Shown: positions 4,927 to 11,592 of the stretch, one piece after another
How positions within the stretch are numbered: position 1 is the first letter of the stretch
Layout of the letters: the number at the start of each line of letters is the position of its first letter
Origin: Micavibrio aeruginosavorus
GTDB lineage: Bacteria > Pseudomonadota > Alphaproteobacteria > Micavibrionales > Micavibrionaceae
DNA length: 16,773 nucleotides
Direction of reading: 5' to 3'
Assembly (NCBI GenBank): GCA_003241475.1
Contig: QFQB01000036.1
Span: 1-16,773, forward strand
Program-made: the position numbers and the translations under genes
Notes under the pieces: generated by a model
Told to the model about the DNA's origin: nothing
The model's database searches: none
What the model saw: only the letters and a program-made list of their open reading frames with translations

Positions 4927-7647
4927 TTATTCTACAAGTTTGTTCCACCAGCCCTTTTTCTTTTTCTCAGGAGCCTGATTGACAGTCTCATAATCACGCG
5001 ACGGTGGTGGCGTATCATTCGACGGGGTAGCCACGACCTGAATCGGCGGCGCGGCATGGAATTGTGGATCGGTGTGCGGCGCAGGACTCTCCTTCAAGAG
5101 CTGGCCACCCTCTTGTTGCGGAGCGCGATCACCGCGACCTCCACGATTACGACCGCCTCTGCGGCCCCGGCGACGGCGGCCTTCACCACCTTCACGCGGC
5201 TCGCGGTTACCGCGGCTGTCATCGCGTTCATCCGATTCTTCCGCGCGATTACCGATGGAATCATCGATATCCTCTTCGGATTCTGCACGGTTACCATTGT
5301 TTTCAGACGGCGCGCCATTTTCATCGCGACGTCCACGATTACGGCCACCTCTGCGACCACGACGACGGCGGCCTTCACCTTCGCCACGGTCATGGCTACG
5401 CTCGCCTTGACTACGATTGCGATCAGACGGCTGGCGGGCGGTGCGTTCTTCCCCTTCACTGCCCTCTTCTTCGATTTCTTCTTCCTCGGCCGATTCATCG
5501 AAACTGTCATCGACGGCCACGGAACGAATGCCTTCCGAGGGCTTCGGCGCCAGCGCCCGCATTGCCCCTTCGAGCGTGTAATGCGAGGTGGACATCGTAT
5601 CATCAGTTTCAATTAGAACCACAAAACCGTAACGCTCTTCAAGGTCGTTCAGCAATTTGCGCTTGTGGTTCATGATATAGAGCGCAACGGATGTCGCCAT
5701 CGTCAAGGTGATCTCGTTGGACTTGCCCTTGATGCCTTCGACTTCCAGCGCTCGAATGATCGAGATCGCAGAGAAGTCGAGCGTTTTCACGCGGCCCGTG
5801 CCGGCACAATGCGCGCAGATTTCCTGCTGCGCTTCGGCCAGAGACGGGTTTAGACGCTGGCGGGAAAGCTCGAGCAAACCGAACGAGGAAATGCGGCCGA
5901 CCTGAATGCGCGCGCGATCATTCGAAAGCGCATCGCGCAGGCGTTGCTCCACCTTGCGGTTGTTGCGGCGGTCTTCCATATCGATAAAGTCAACGACAAC
6001 AAGTCCGCCAAGGTCGCGAAGGCGCAACTGCCGGGCCACTTCGTCGGCGGCTTCAAGGTTGGTCTTCAGCGCCGTGTCTTCGATATGGCGTTCCTTGGTC
6101 GCGCGGCCGGAGTTGACGTCCACGGACACCAGAGCTTCTGTAGGGTTGATGACCAGATAGCCGCCGGATTTCAGATTGACCGTCGGCTCGCCCATATCGG
6201 CGATCTGGTTTTCCACGCCGAATTTGTGGAACATCGGCACGCGGTCATTCTTGTATTCCTGAACCTTCTTCGCATGCGAAGGCATCAGCATTTTCATGAA
6301 TTCCTTGGCGTTCTTGTATCCTTCTTCGCCGGAAACATAGACATCTTCGATATCGCGGGAGTAAAGATCGCGGATCGCGCGCTTGATGAGGTTGCCCTCT
6401 TCGTAGATCAACGCTGGGGCAACGGATTTCAGCGTGTGTTCGCGGATCGTGTTCCAAAGGCGCGTCAGATAATCAAGATCGCGTTTAATCTCAACCTTCG
6501 TGCGCGTCACTCCCGCCGTGCGCAGGATCACGGACATGCCGTCCGGCACCTGTAGATCGTCGAGCATTTCCTTCATACGCTTGCGGTCTTTGAAGGACGC
6601 AATCTTGCGGCTTACACCACCGCCGCGAGGGCTGTTCGGCATCAGAACGCAGTAGCGGCCCGGCATGGACAGGTATGTCGTCACCGCCGCGCCCTTGTTG
6701 CCGCGCTCTTCTTTGCTCACCTGAATGAGCATGATCTGGCCGCGTTTGATGACTTCTTGAATCTTGTAATTGCGTTTCAGGTTGAAACGGAACGGGCGGT
6801 CGCCATCGACGGAATCGCCGCCAAGAGAATCGACGGAATGATCGTCGCGATCACCACGTCCGCGACCGCCACGACCATTATGACGGCCTCTGCCTCTGCC
6901 GCGGCGATTGCGGTCTCGGCGGCCGCGGTTTTCACGGCCATTCGCATCTTCGGAACTTGCGGCCTCGCCGTTTTCGGAAGCCTCCGCAGACGCTTCTTCC
7001 TCGCCTTCGGCGTCTTCATCCAAATTTTCTTCAGACTCATCCTCTTCCTCATCGGAAGCTGTTTCTTCTTCGACATACGGGCCTTCCAGACGGTCGGCAG
7101 GCGCGGCCATGGCGGCAGGAGCCTTATAGCTGTCTTCTTGGGCATCGGACGAAGCCTCTTCCGAGTCGTCCTCCTCTTCCTCGCCATCGCTGTCGTCTTC
7201 CAACAAAGGCTTATCTTCGCCGCCGACTTCAACAATGGCTTCGAGTTCTTCTTCCTCGTCATCCTCTTCTTCGACCGAAACAATGCCGCTTTCTTCTTCG
7301 GCGGCCTTTTGCTCGAGGACGGCTTCTTCTTGCTCCATTTCCTCGTCATGTTCCTCAAGCTCGGCGCGCTGGGCGGCGATCAGGGCTTCACGATCAGCGA
7401 CAGGAATGCGGAAATAATCGGGGTGGATCTCGGAAAACGGCAAAAACCCGTGGCGGTTGCCGCCGAAATTGACGAAGGCGGCCTGCAACGAGGGTTCGAC
7501 CCGCGTGACCTTGGCCAAAAAGACAGAGCCTTTGAGCTGCTTGCGGACCTTGCTCTCGTAATCATATTCGACAAGGCGGTTGCCATCGACGACGGCGACC
7601 CGTGTTTCTTCGGAATGGGTCGCGTCGATCAACATAGTTTTAGGCAT
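4927..7647 (-). CDS. rne: ribonuclease E
   Basis: 906 residues from the ATG at 7647, which has GGAGG seven bases upstream and starts MPKTMLIDATH, the family's usual N-terminus. The open frame extends 28 codons further but that part is not conserved. Single-strand endonuclease for mRNA decay and rRNA/tRNA processing, probably the scaffold of a degradosome. Order: N-terminal part; S1 domain starting near 36; a large acidic then RG-rich insert (about 92-290) splitting S1; S1 end (292-315); then the DNase I-like catalytic domain with Mg-binding D510 (VSVDVNSGR) and D553 (VVVDFIDM). The Zn-link CAHC is at 611-614. The tail (about 715-906) is disordered, with an acidic patch, two Arg-rich repeats and the end GWWNKLVE, as in other alphaproteobacterial RNase E. 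A structured leader and a terminator flank it. Confidence 0.96.
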   Translation of the reverse strand: MPKTMLIDATHSEETRVAVVDGNRLVEYDYESKVRKQLKGSVFLAKVTRVEPSLQAAFVNFGGNRHGFLPFSEIHPDYFRIPVADREALIAAQRAELEEHDEEMEQEEAVLEQKAAEEESGIVSVEEEDDEEEELEAIVEVGGEDKPLLEDDSDGEEEEDDSEEASSDAQEDSYKAPAAMAAPADRLEGPYVEEETASDEEEDESEENLDEDAEGEEEASAEASENGEAASSEDANGRENRGRRDRNRRGRGRGRHNGRGGRGRGDRDDHSVDSLGGDSVDGDRPFRFNLKRNYKIQEVIKRGQIMLIQVSKEERGNKGAAVTTYLSMPGRYCVLMPNSPRGGGVSRKIASFKDRKRMKEMLDDLQVPDGMSVILRTAGVTRTKVEIKRDLDYLTRLWNTIREHTLKSVAPALIYEEGNLIKRAIRDLYSRDIEDVYVSGEEGYKNAKEFMKMLMPSHAKKVQEYKNDRVPMFHKFGVENQIADMGEPTVNLKSGGYLVINPTEALVSVDVNSGRATKERHIEDTALKTNLEAADEVARQLRLRDLGGLVVVDFIDMEDRRNNRKVEQRLRDALSNDRARIQVGRISSFGLLELSRQRLNPSLAEAQQEICAHCAGTGRVKTLDFSAISIIRALEVEGIKGKSNEITLTMATSVALYIMNHKRKLLNDLEERYGFVVLIETDDTMSTSHYTLEGAMRALAPKPSEGIRSVAVDDSFDESAEEEEIEEEGSEGEERTARQPSDRNRSQGERSHDRGEGEGRRRRGRRGGRNRGRRDENGAPSENNGNRAESEEDIDDSIGNRAEESDERDDSRGNREPREGGEGRRRRGRRGGRNRGGRGDRAPQQEGGQLLKESPAPHTDPQFHAAPPIQVVATPSNDTPPPSRDYETVNQAPEKKKKGWWNKLVE
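5140..5382 (-). repeat. two Arg-rich repeat units in the RNase E tail
   Basis: The segment GEGRRRRGRRGGRNRG occurs twice in the RNase E tail, encoded at about 5332-5382 and 5140-5187. The DNA of the copies is also closely similar, with scattered third-position changes, so this looks like an internal duplication with some drift. Arg/Gly-rich segments in RNase E tails are known RNA-binding sites. Confidence 0.75.
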
Positions 7648-8007
7648 GGAATATCCTCCAAGCGCGTGCGGGCCTGATGACTTCCGGGCGACGAGGAAGG
7701 ATGAGGCGCACTGCGCCAATAAATTGTTCAAATGAAGATAGACCTGATCCCGGCCATAAAAACACTGTAACGGTATGCCAACCGAATTCGTCTGGTCGGC
7801 CCCTTTTCGCGTTTCCTCGCCGACACAATGCCAGGGCGGGTGGACCTATCTTTTCCGTTACAGCCAGCGAAACCTTTGTAAATCAAATCCTTAGTAACTA
7901 CTGCTTGGCCGCGACGGGTCGCTTAAGGAAGACAATACACAGATAGGGGTTAAGAGACAATGTATAAATTGTTTGCATTCTATTTGCGATAACTATAGGT
8001 TTCCGTC
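7648..8007. promoter_or_regulatory. rne leader / divergent intergenic region with nested inverted repeats
   Basis: 360 bp without a convincing gene, between the divergent starts of RNase E and a small membrane protein. A 9-bp inverted repeat, CTGTAACGG (7765-7773) and CCGTTACAG (7855-7863), encloses a second pair, GTCGGC (7795-7800) and GCCGAC (7819-7824). In a minus-strand transcript this would be a two-level stem structure ending about 118 bases before the RNase E start. E. coli RNase E controls its own mRNA through 5' UTR stem-loops, so a similar autoregulatory leader is a reasonable inference. A short inverted repeat ACAAT/ATTGT lies at 7957-7972, near the plus-strand gene. I could not place a convincing promoter for either gene. 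Confidence 0.5.
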
Positions 8008-8256
8008 ATGACAAAACTTTACGGACAACGCTTTGGGGCAATTAACCGTAGCGCGCAGCCATTGGGCTTAAAACAAACGCTCTTTATCGCCGCTGGTGGT
8101 TTGGCTATCGCCGCACAAATTTATGGCTTATCCGAGTACAATCGAGTAGCCAAAGAATGCGCTGCTACCGAAAATCCCAAATCTGAGCAATGCGTCAGAT
8201 ACGCGAAAATCAAAAAAGAGCGCGACGATTACATTGTCATCCCCAACATACTTTAG
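8008..8256 (+). CDS. small single-helix membrane protein, unknown function
   Basis: 82 residues. A short basic N-terminus (MTKLYGQRFGAINRSAQPLG) leads into one transmembrane helix (about 22-40, LKQTLFIAAGGLAIAAQIYG). A soluble tail of about 40 charged residues follows, with two cysteines (C51, C62) that could form a disulfide if the tail is periplasmic. The start has only a weak AGG upstream. It is the first plus-strand gene after the RNase E leader and lies 87 bp before the amidase, which has its own promoter-like motif. The family is not recognised. Its reading frame and composition look real, but its small size keeps confidence moderate. Confidence 0.6.
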   Translation: MTKLYGQRFGAINRSAQPLGLKQTLFIAAGGLAIAAQIYGLSEYNRVAKECAATENPKSEQCVRYAKIKKERDDYIVIPNIL

Positions 8257-8283
8257 ACTCTCCGCCTGTTATCAATAAGACGA

Positions 8284-8312
8284 TTGCAAACCCCCACCAT
8301 CGTCCGTATCCT
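8284..8312 (+). promoter_or_regulatory. possible promoter of the amidase gene
   Basis: TTGCAA (8284-8289), a 17-base spacer and TATCCT (8307-8312), each matching four of six consensus bases, with correct spacing. It lies about 32 bases before the GTG start at 8344. Confidence 0.4.
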
Positions 8313-8343
8313 GATCAGCGAATAAGGTTTACGGAATCAACTT

Positions 8344-9636
8344 GTGGCGCGTTTTTTTGCTCTTTTTCTTCTGATTTTTTGCGTTTCTGCCATTCCAGCG
8401 CACAACGTCAAGGCTGCCAACGACTTGAGCGTGAATTCGCTACGGATCGGAAGCTACGCCGACAAAACCCGCATCGTCATCGAGACATCCAAAAAGACAG
8501 ATTTTCGTGCCTTCATCTTGCAAAACCCGCCCCGTCTCGTATTAGACCTCCCAGCCTTTGATTGGCGGGCATCTTTGCCCTCATCAAATAATGGAGAGTT
8601 GGTCGGTGCCATCCGTAACGGCACGTTGCAACCCGGTATTTCAAGGATTGTTATCGATCTAAAAAAACAAGTAACGCTTAAAAGTGCTTTTACTCTGCCG
8701 TCTGGGGGCGGGAATTCGGATCGTGTCGTAATGGACATTGCCCCCGTTTTTGGCACTTATAATCCTACAAACGAAAAAATGTTCGGCTCTCTTAATTCCA
8801 GCGCTCCGAAACAGCTCCCCATCGCGCCGCCAAAATCGTTCGAGACAAACCCTTCGCATGCGCTGAACCCACCCGGCTCTTACGCACCGTCCGAAGAAAA
8901 AGCCTCGTACGTGCCCGCGCCCGAGCCCCCCGCACCGACCAAGAATGGCAAAAAGAAAATGATCGTGATCGATGCCGGCCACGGCGGTCAGGACCCAGGG
9001 GCGCTAGGCGCCAACGGCAAAAAGGAAAAGGACGTCACCCTTGCCACCGCACAAGAACTCAAGAAGCAACTCGAAGCCACTGGCCGCTACCGCGTCCATC
9101 TTACCCGCTCGACCGATGTGTTTATCAAATTGCCGGACCGCGTGGCCATCGGCCGCAAACAAGGCGCGGACCTTTTCATATCGCTCCATGCGGATTCCAT
9201 CGACAAGCCGGGCGTGAGCGGAGCCTCCATCTACACGCTGTCCAACAAAGCCTCGGATGCCCAGACCGCCAAGCTGGCGGCCCGTGAAAACCAAGCTGAC
9301 CTTATCGCAGGCGTCGATCTATCCCATGAAGACAAGGAAGTGGCCAACATTCTGATCGATCTGGCCATGCGCGATACCATGAACCAGTCGAAATTTTTCG
9401 CCAACATGGTGGTTAAACAAGCCAAAAGCAAAGGCATCCAGATGCTGGACCAACCGCACCGCTTTGCAGGCTTCGCCGTTCTGAAAGCACCGGATGTGCC
9501 CTCCGTTCTGATCGAGATGGGCTTTATGTCTAACAAGGCGGAGGTCAACGCACTCTCCTCTCCCGCTTACCGCCAGAAAATCGCCTCCGCCATTGTCGGC
9601 GGCGTAGATTCCTACTTCTCCAAGGTCAGCAAGTGA
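8344..9636 (+). CDS. amiC: N-acetylmuramoyl-L-alanine amidase, AmiC type (AMIN + Amidase_3)
   Basis: 430 residues. Cleaves the bond between N-acetylmuramic acid and the peptide stem of peptidoglycan in the periplasm during daughter-cell separation (EC 3.5.1.28). The GTG start at 8344 gives a full signal peptide (cleavage near VKA|AND, residue 24). The AMIN domain (about 28-135), which targets such enzymes to the septum, is followed by a Pro-rich linker (140-200). The zinc-dependent amidase domain (205-428) has ligands H213 (DAGHGG), E228 and H282 (SLHAD), and catalytic E391 (IEMGFMSN). A helix-rich insert around 328-350 (EVANILIDLAMRD) matches the autoinhibitory region that EnvC/NlpD-type activators displace in division amidases. 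No activator gene is in the window. Confidence 0.94.
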   Translation: MARFFALFLLIFCVSAIPAHNVKAANDLSVNSLRIGSYADKTRIVIETSKKTDFRAFILQNPPRLVLDLPAFDWRASLPSSNNGELVGAIRNGTLQPGISRIVIDLKKQVTLKSAFTLPSGGGNSDRVVMDIAPVFGTYNPTNEKMFGSLNSSAPKQLPIAPPKSFETNPSHALNPPGSYAPSEEKASYVPAPEPPAPTKNGKKKMIVIDAGHGGQDPGALGANGKKEKDVTLATAQELKKQLEATGRYRVHLTRSTDVFIKLPDRVAIGRKQGADLFISLHADSIDKPGVSGASIYTLSNKASDAQTAKLAARENQADLIAGVDLSHEDKEVANILIDLAMRDTMNQSKFFANMVVKQAKSKGIQMLDQPHRFAGFAVLKAPDVPSVLIEMGFMSNKAEVNALSSPAYRQKIASAIVGGVDSYFSKVSK

Positions 9637-9733
9637 GCTTCCCGCGCAACCCCCAACAGCCCAAATAAGCGAAAGTGCCTGAAAACCCTAAAAAAATTTT
9701 GCAAAGGGGGTTTTAAGGGCAACCCTCGTGATG

Positions 9734-9739
9734 TATAAA
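9734..9739 (+). promoter_or_regulatory. possible -10 box of the lipoprotein gene
   Basis: TATAAA at 9734-9739, 81 bases before the lipoprotein start, with only a weak TTTTAA in the -35 position (9711-9716). Between the amidase end and this box, AAAACCC and GGGTTTT (around 9681-9715) could form a weak hairpin that ends amidase transcription. Confidence 0.25.
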
Positions 9740-9820
9740 GGCAGGGATTTACCAGTTGCGGGAAGGCTAACTTTCCAAGGTGGTCAACTCGAATTGTTCT
9801 AGCAAATGAGGAAATATAAA

Positions 9821-10018
9821 ATGACGAAACTTCTGATGAATGTACTGATGCTGGCTTCTGTTGTTGGCGTAGCAGCTTGCTCCTCCACGGGCGGATCCGC
9901 AACCGACGAAACACTGACGCAAGCTCCTTACGCTGAAGAGCGCACGGTTGGCAATGCTCCTGCACAAGAAACCGTTCAGTCCGCTGAGCCAGTTTTCGAA
10001 AGCAAACAAGTTAAGTAA
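9821..10018 (+). CDS. small lipoprotein, unknown function
   Basis: 65 residues. The ATG at 9821 is chosen over the in-frame ATG at 9806 because AGGA (9809-9812) sits 8 bases before it. A lipoprotein signal peptide ends VAAC with C20 as the lipidated cysteine, leaving a 46-residue Ser/Thr/Glu-rich, probably disordered mature part. Residues +2/+3 are SS, so outer-membrane sorting would be expected by the E. coli rule. The C-terminus is SKQVK, ending in lysine. It stands alone, with a -10-like box upstream and a strong terminator 28 bases downstream, the layout of an abundant monocistronic envelope lipoprotein. It lacks the Leu heptads of Lpp. The exact family is not recognised. Confidence 0.75.
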   Translation: MTKLLMNVLMLASVVGVAACSSTGGSATDETLTQAPYAEERTVGNAPAQETVQSAEPVFESKQVK

Positions 10019-10023
10019 TTAAC

Positions 10024-10084
10024 TTGCCTTTGCAGGCAAAAGATTAAGACTGTCTGTGCTTTCACAGACAGTCTTTTCTTTTTT
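10024..10084 (+). terminator. Rho-independent terminator with a preceding small hairpin
   Basis: A perfect 13-bp stem, AAGACTGTCTGTG (10046-10058) and CACAGACAGTCTT (10063-10075), with loop CTTT and a T-rich tract to 10084. It is preceded at 10024-10039 by a second small hairpin (TTGCCT/AGGCAA, 4-base loop), so the lipoprotein mRNA would end in two adjacent hairpins. Confidence 0.9.
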
Positions 10085-10109
10085 GCGCGTTCAAGGAATA
10101 ATAAACGAC

Positions 10110-10409
10110 ATGAACTGGAAAACATTCGCTCTTCGCTTCGCCGGATTAATCGCCCTCGCCATCGCGGGCTTTTACCTCTATGCCTTTAGTGTCCACATGA
10201 TGATCCGCTTCGAAGTCTTCCCGCCGGAACTGATCGATAAAGCTTTCGGTACGGAACTGACGCGCAATACGGTCTATGTCTGCGTCTTCACATTCCTGCT
10301 CGGATTCATCTCCTTATTTATCAAAGACAAGGTGCGAAGCGTGCTTTATTTCGCCCCGCTTTACGCGCCGATACTTTTTGGCATCATCTACACCCTGATG
10401 CATCGCTAA
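10110..10409 (+). CDS. small three-helix membrane protein, unknown function
   Basis: 99 residues. The ATG at 10110 is used because the earlier in-frame ATG at 10056 lies inside the lipoprotein terminator; AGGA is 12 bases upstream. Three hydrophobic segments: about residues 7-29, 54-71 and 77-95. The first loop (30-53) carries acidic and basic residues, and a basic KDKVR lies between helices two and three. Family not recognised; it resembles small inner-membrane proteins of unknown role. It lies between two terminators, so it is probably its own transcript or is fed by read-through. Confidence 0.65.
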   Translation: MNWKTFALRFAGLIALAIAGFYLYAFSVHMMIRFEVFPPELIDKAFGTELTRNTVYVCVFTFLLGFISLFIKDKVRSVLYFAPLYAPILFGIIYTLMHR

Positions 10410-10436
10410 AAAAACCGCCCACGAGGGGCGGTTTTT
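10408..10436. terminator. bidirectional Rho-independent terminator between convergent genes
   Basis: Stem AAAAACCGCCC (10410-10420) with GGGCGGTTTTT (10426-10436), loop ACGAG. T runs follow on both strands (five T on plus, seven A giving T on minus). It overlaps the stop codon of the small membrane protein and lies 18 bases after the L,D-transpeptidase stop on the minus strand, so it ends both transcripts. Confidence 0.9.
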
Positions 10437-10454
10437 CAGATCTTGTCGCAATAG

Positions 10455-11591
10455 CTACTGGTTGACCGTGCGCGGCGTCGTTTGGGTGTTCACCACCTTC
10501 ACTTCTTTTTCTTTAGCGGCTTTTTTTGCGCCGTAAACATCCGGCTTTGCGGCTTCGCGGGCAGAAGCCGCGGCCTTCATCTCGGCCTTTTGCTTGTCGG
10601 CAATGATCTTGTCTTCGGCGTCAGCCTTTTGGATTTCGGCTTCCATTTCATCGACGACATGGGCGCCCTTGGTTCCCTTGCGGTCCAGAACCGGAACAGG
10701 ATAGCCGCGGTGTTCGCGCACGGCCTTGCGCACCGCTTCCCAATCGATATTGTCCGCCAGCGCGCCGGCCTTGCCCGTGATGCGGCGCATATCTTCGGTC
10801 GTAATCTCGTAGGACTTCAATTCGCCGATCTGTTCGATCTTCAAAGACTGTTCCTGCGTCGGGGATACTTCGACAAACATTTTGTCGTCGATCCAGCCCA
10901 CTTTCACAGGCTGATCCACCACAGTCACGATTGTGCCGTCCGGAACGCGGTTGTAAATGTCCTTGATCGCTTCAGGATACATGCGGATACAGCCCGAGGA
11001 CGCGCGGCGTCCGATGGCGTAAGGTTTGTTCGTACCGTGAATACGGATCTCCGGAAAGCCGAGATAAAGAGCGTGCGTTCCCAAAGGATTGTCCGGTCCC
11101 GGCGGATAGAATTTCTTCAAGGTCGGATCTTCCTTGAGCATGCGCGGCGTCGGAGTCCATGACGGGCCGACCTTCTTGTGCGTCACGGTTGTCTGCCCCA
11201 GCGGCGTGTTCAAGCCTTCGCGGCCCGGGCTGATCGAATAGACGATCGGCGCCTCGCCCGGGTTTTGAAACAGATAGAGTTTCATCTCGGCCAGATTGAT
11301 GACGATGCCCTTGCGCGGCGCGTCCGGCAAAATCGACTGGGTCGGCAGGACAACGCGGGCGCCGTCTCCGGGTATCCACGGATCAAGCGTCGGATTGGCA
11401 GCGCGCATCTCCACAAAACCCAGACCGTATTTGCGGGCCAGATGAACCAGCGTGTCCTGATAATTCGCGCGATACATCTCCATCTTGCCGACATAGTCTT
11501 TTTGATAGGTCTGCGCCGCCTGAACGGGAACCGAAAGGGCGATCATCGCCGTTGCCAGAAGCGGGAGGAAGCGTGTGCGTTTGTGCGTCAT
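10455..11591 (-). CDS. L,D-transpeptidase (YkuD/ErfK family) with LysM-like domain
   Basis: 378 residues with a signal peptide (cleavage near VQA, residue 25). A LysM-like peptidoglycan-binding segment (about 33-85, ending with GARVVLPTQ) precedes the YkuD catalytic domain (about 94-228). The active site is H185...SSGC201IR in HGTNKPYAIGRRASSGCIRM. Such periplasmic enzymes make 3-3 peptide cross-links or attach proteins to peptidoglycan; which of these cannot be told. The C-terminal 80 or so residues are a Lys/Ala/Glu-rich helical extension beyond the usual domain. The start codon lies one base after the isocitrate dehydrogenase stop (TAA A ATG), and no good ribosome-binding site precedes it, so translational coupling is likely. 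A terminator lies 18 bp downstream. Confidence 0.93.
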   Translation of the reverse strand: MTHKRTRFLPLLATAMIALSVPVQAAQTYQKDYVGKMEMYRANYQDTLVHLARKYGLGFVEMRAANPTLDPWIPGDGARVVLPTQSILPDAPRKGIVINLAEMKLYLFQNPGEAPIVYSISPGREGLNTPLGQTTVTHKKVGPSWTPTPRMLKEDPTLKKFYPPGPDNPLGTHALYLGFPEIRIHGTNKPYAIGRRASSGCIRMYPEAIKDIYNRVPDGTIVTVVDQPVKVGWIDDKMFVEVSPTQEQSLKIEQIGELKSYEITTEDMRRITGKAGALADNIDWEAVRKAVREHRGYPVPVLDRKGTKGAHVVDEMEAEIQKADAEDKIIADKQKAEMKAAASAREAAKPDVYGAKKAAKEKEVKVVNTQTTPRTVNQ

Positions 11592-11592
11592 T

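Noticed and set aside
4826..4948. N-terminal extension of the small exported protein to 155 residues
   Set aside because: It would translate through the RNase E terminator and put 41 residues before a good signal peptide; the ATG at 4825 has its own GAGG site.
6757..7677. 306-codon plus-strand open frame with hydrophobic stretches
   Set aside because: It is the mirror of the Glu/Ala-rich RNase E coding strand, which yields Phe/Leu/Ala-like antisense codons; no start signal or family motif.
7648..7731. 28-residue N-terminal extension of RNase E
   Set aside because: The conserved family N-terminus starts at the ATG at 7647, which has GGAGG at ideal spacing.
7677..7946. 89-codon plus-strand frame in the rne leader
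   Set aside because: No ribosome-binding site, no motif, atypical composition and overlap with the inverted-repeat structure; treated as non-coding.
10056..10109. 18-residue extension of the three-helix membrane protein
   Set aside because: Its start lies in the loop of the lipoprotein terminator.
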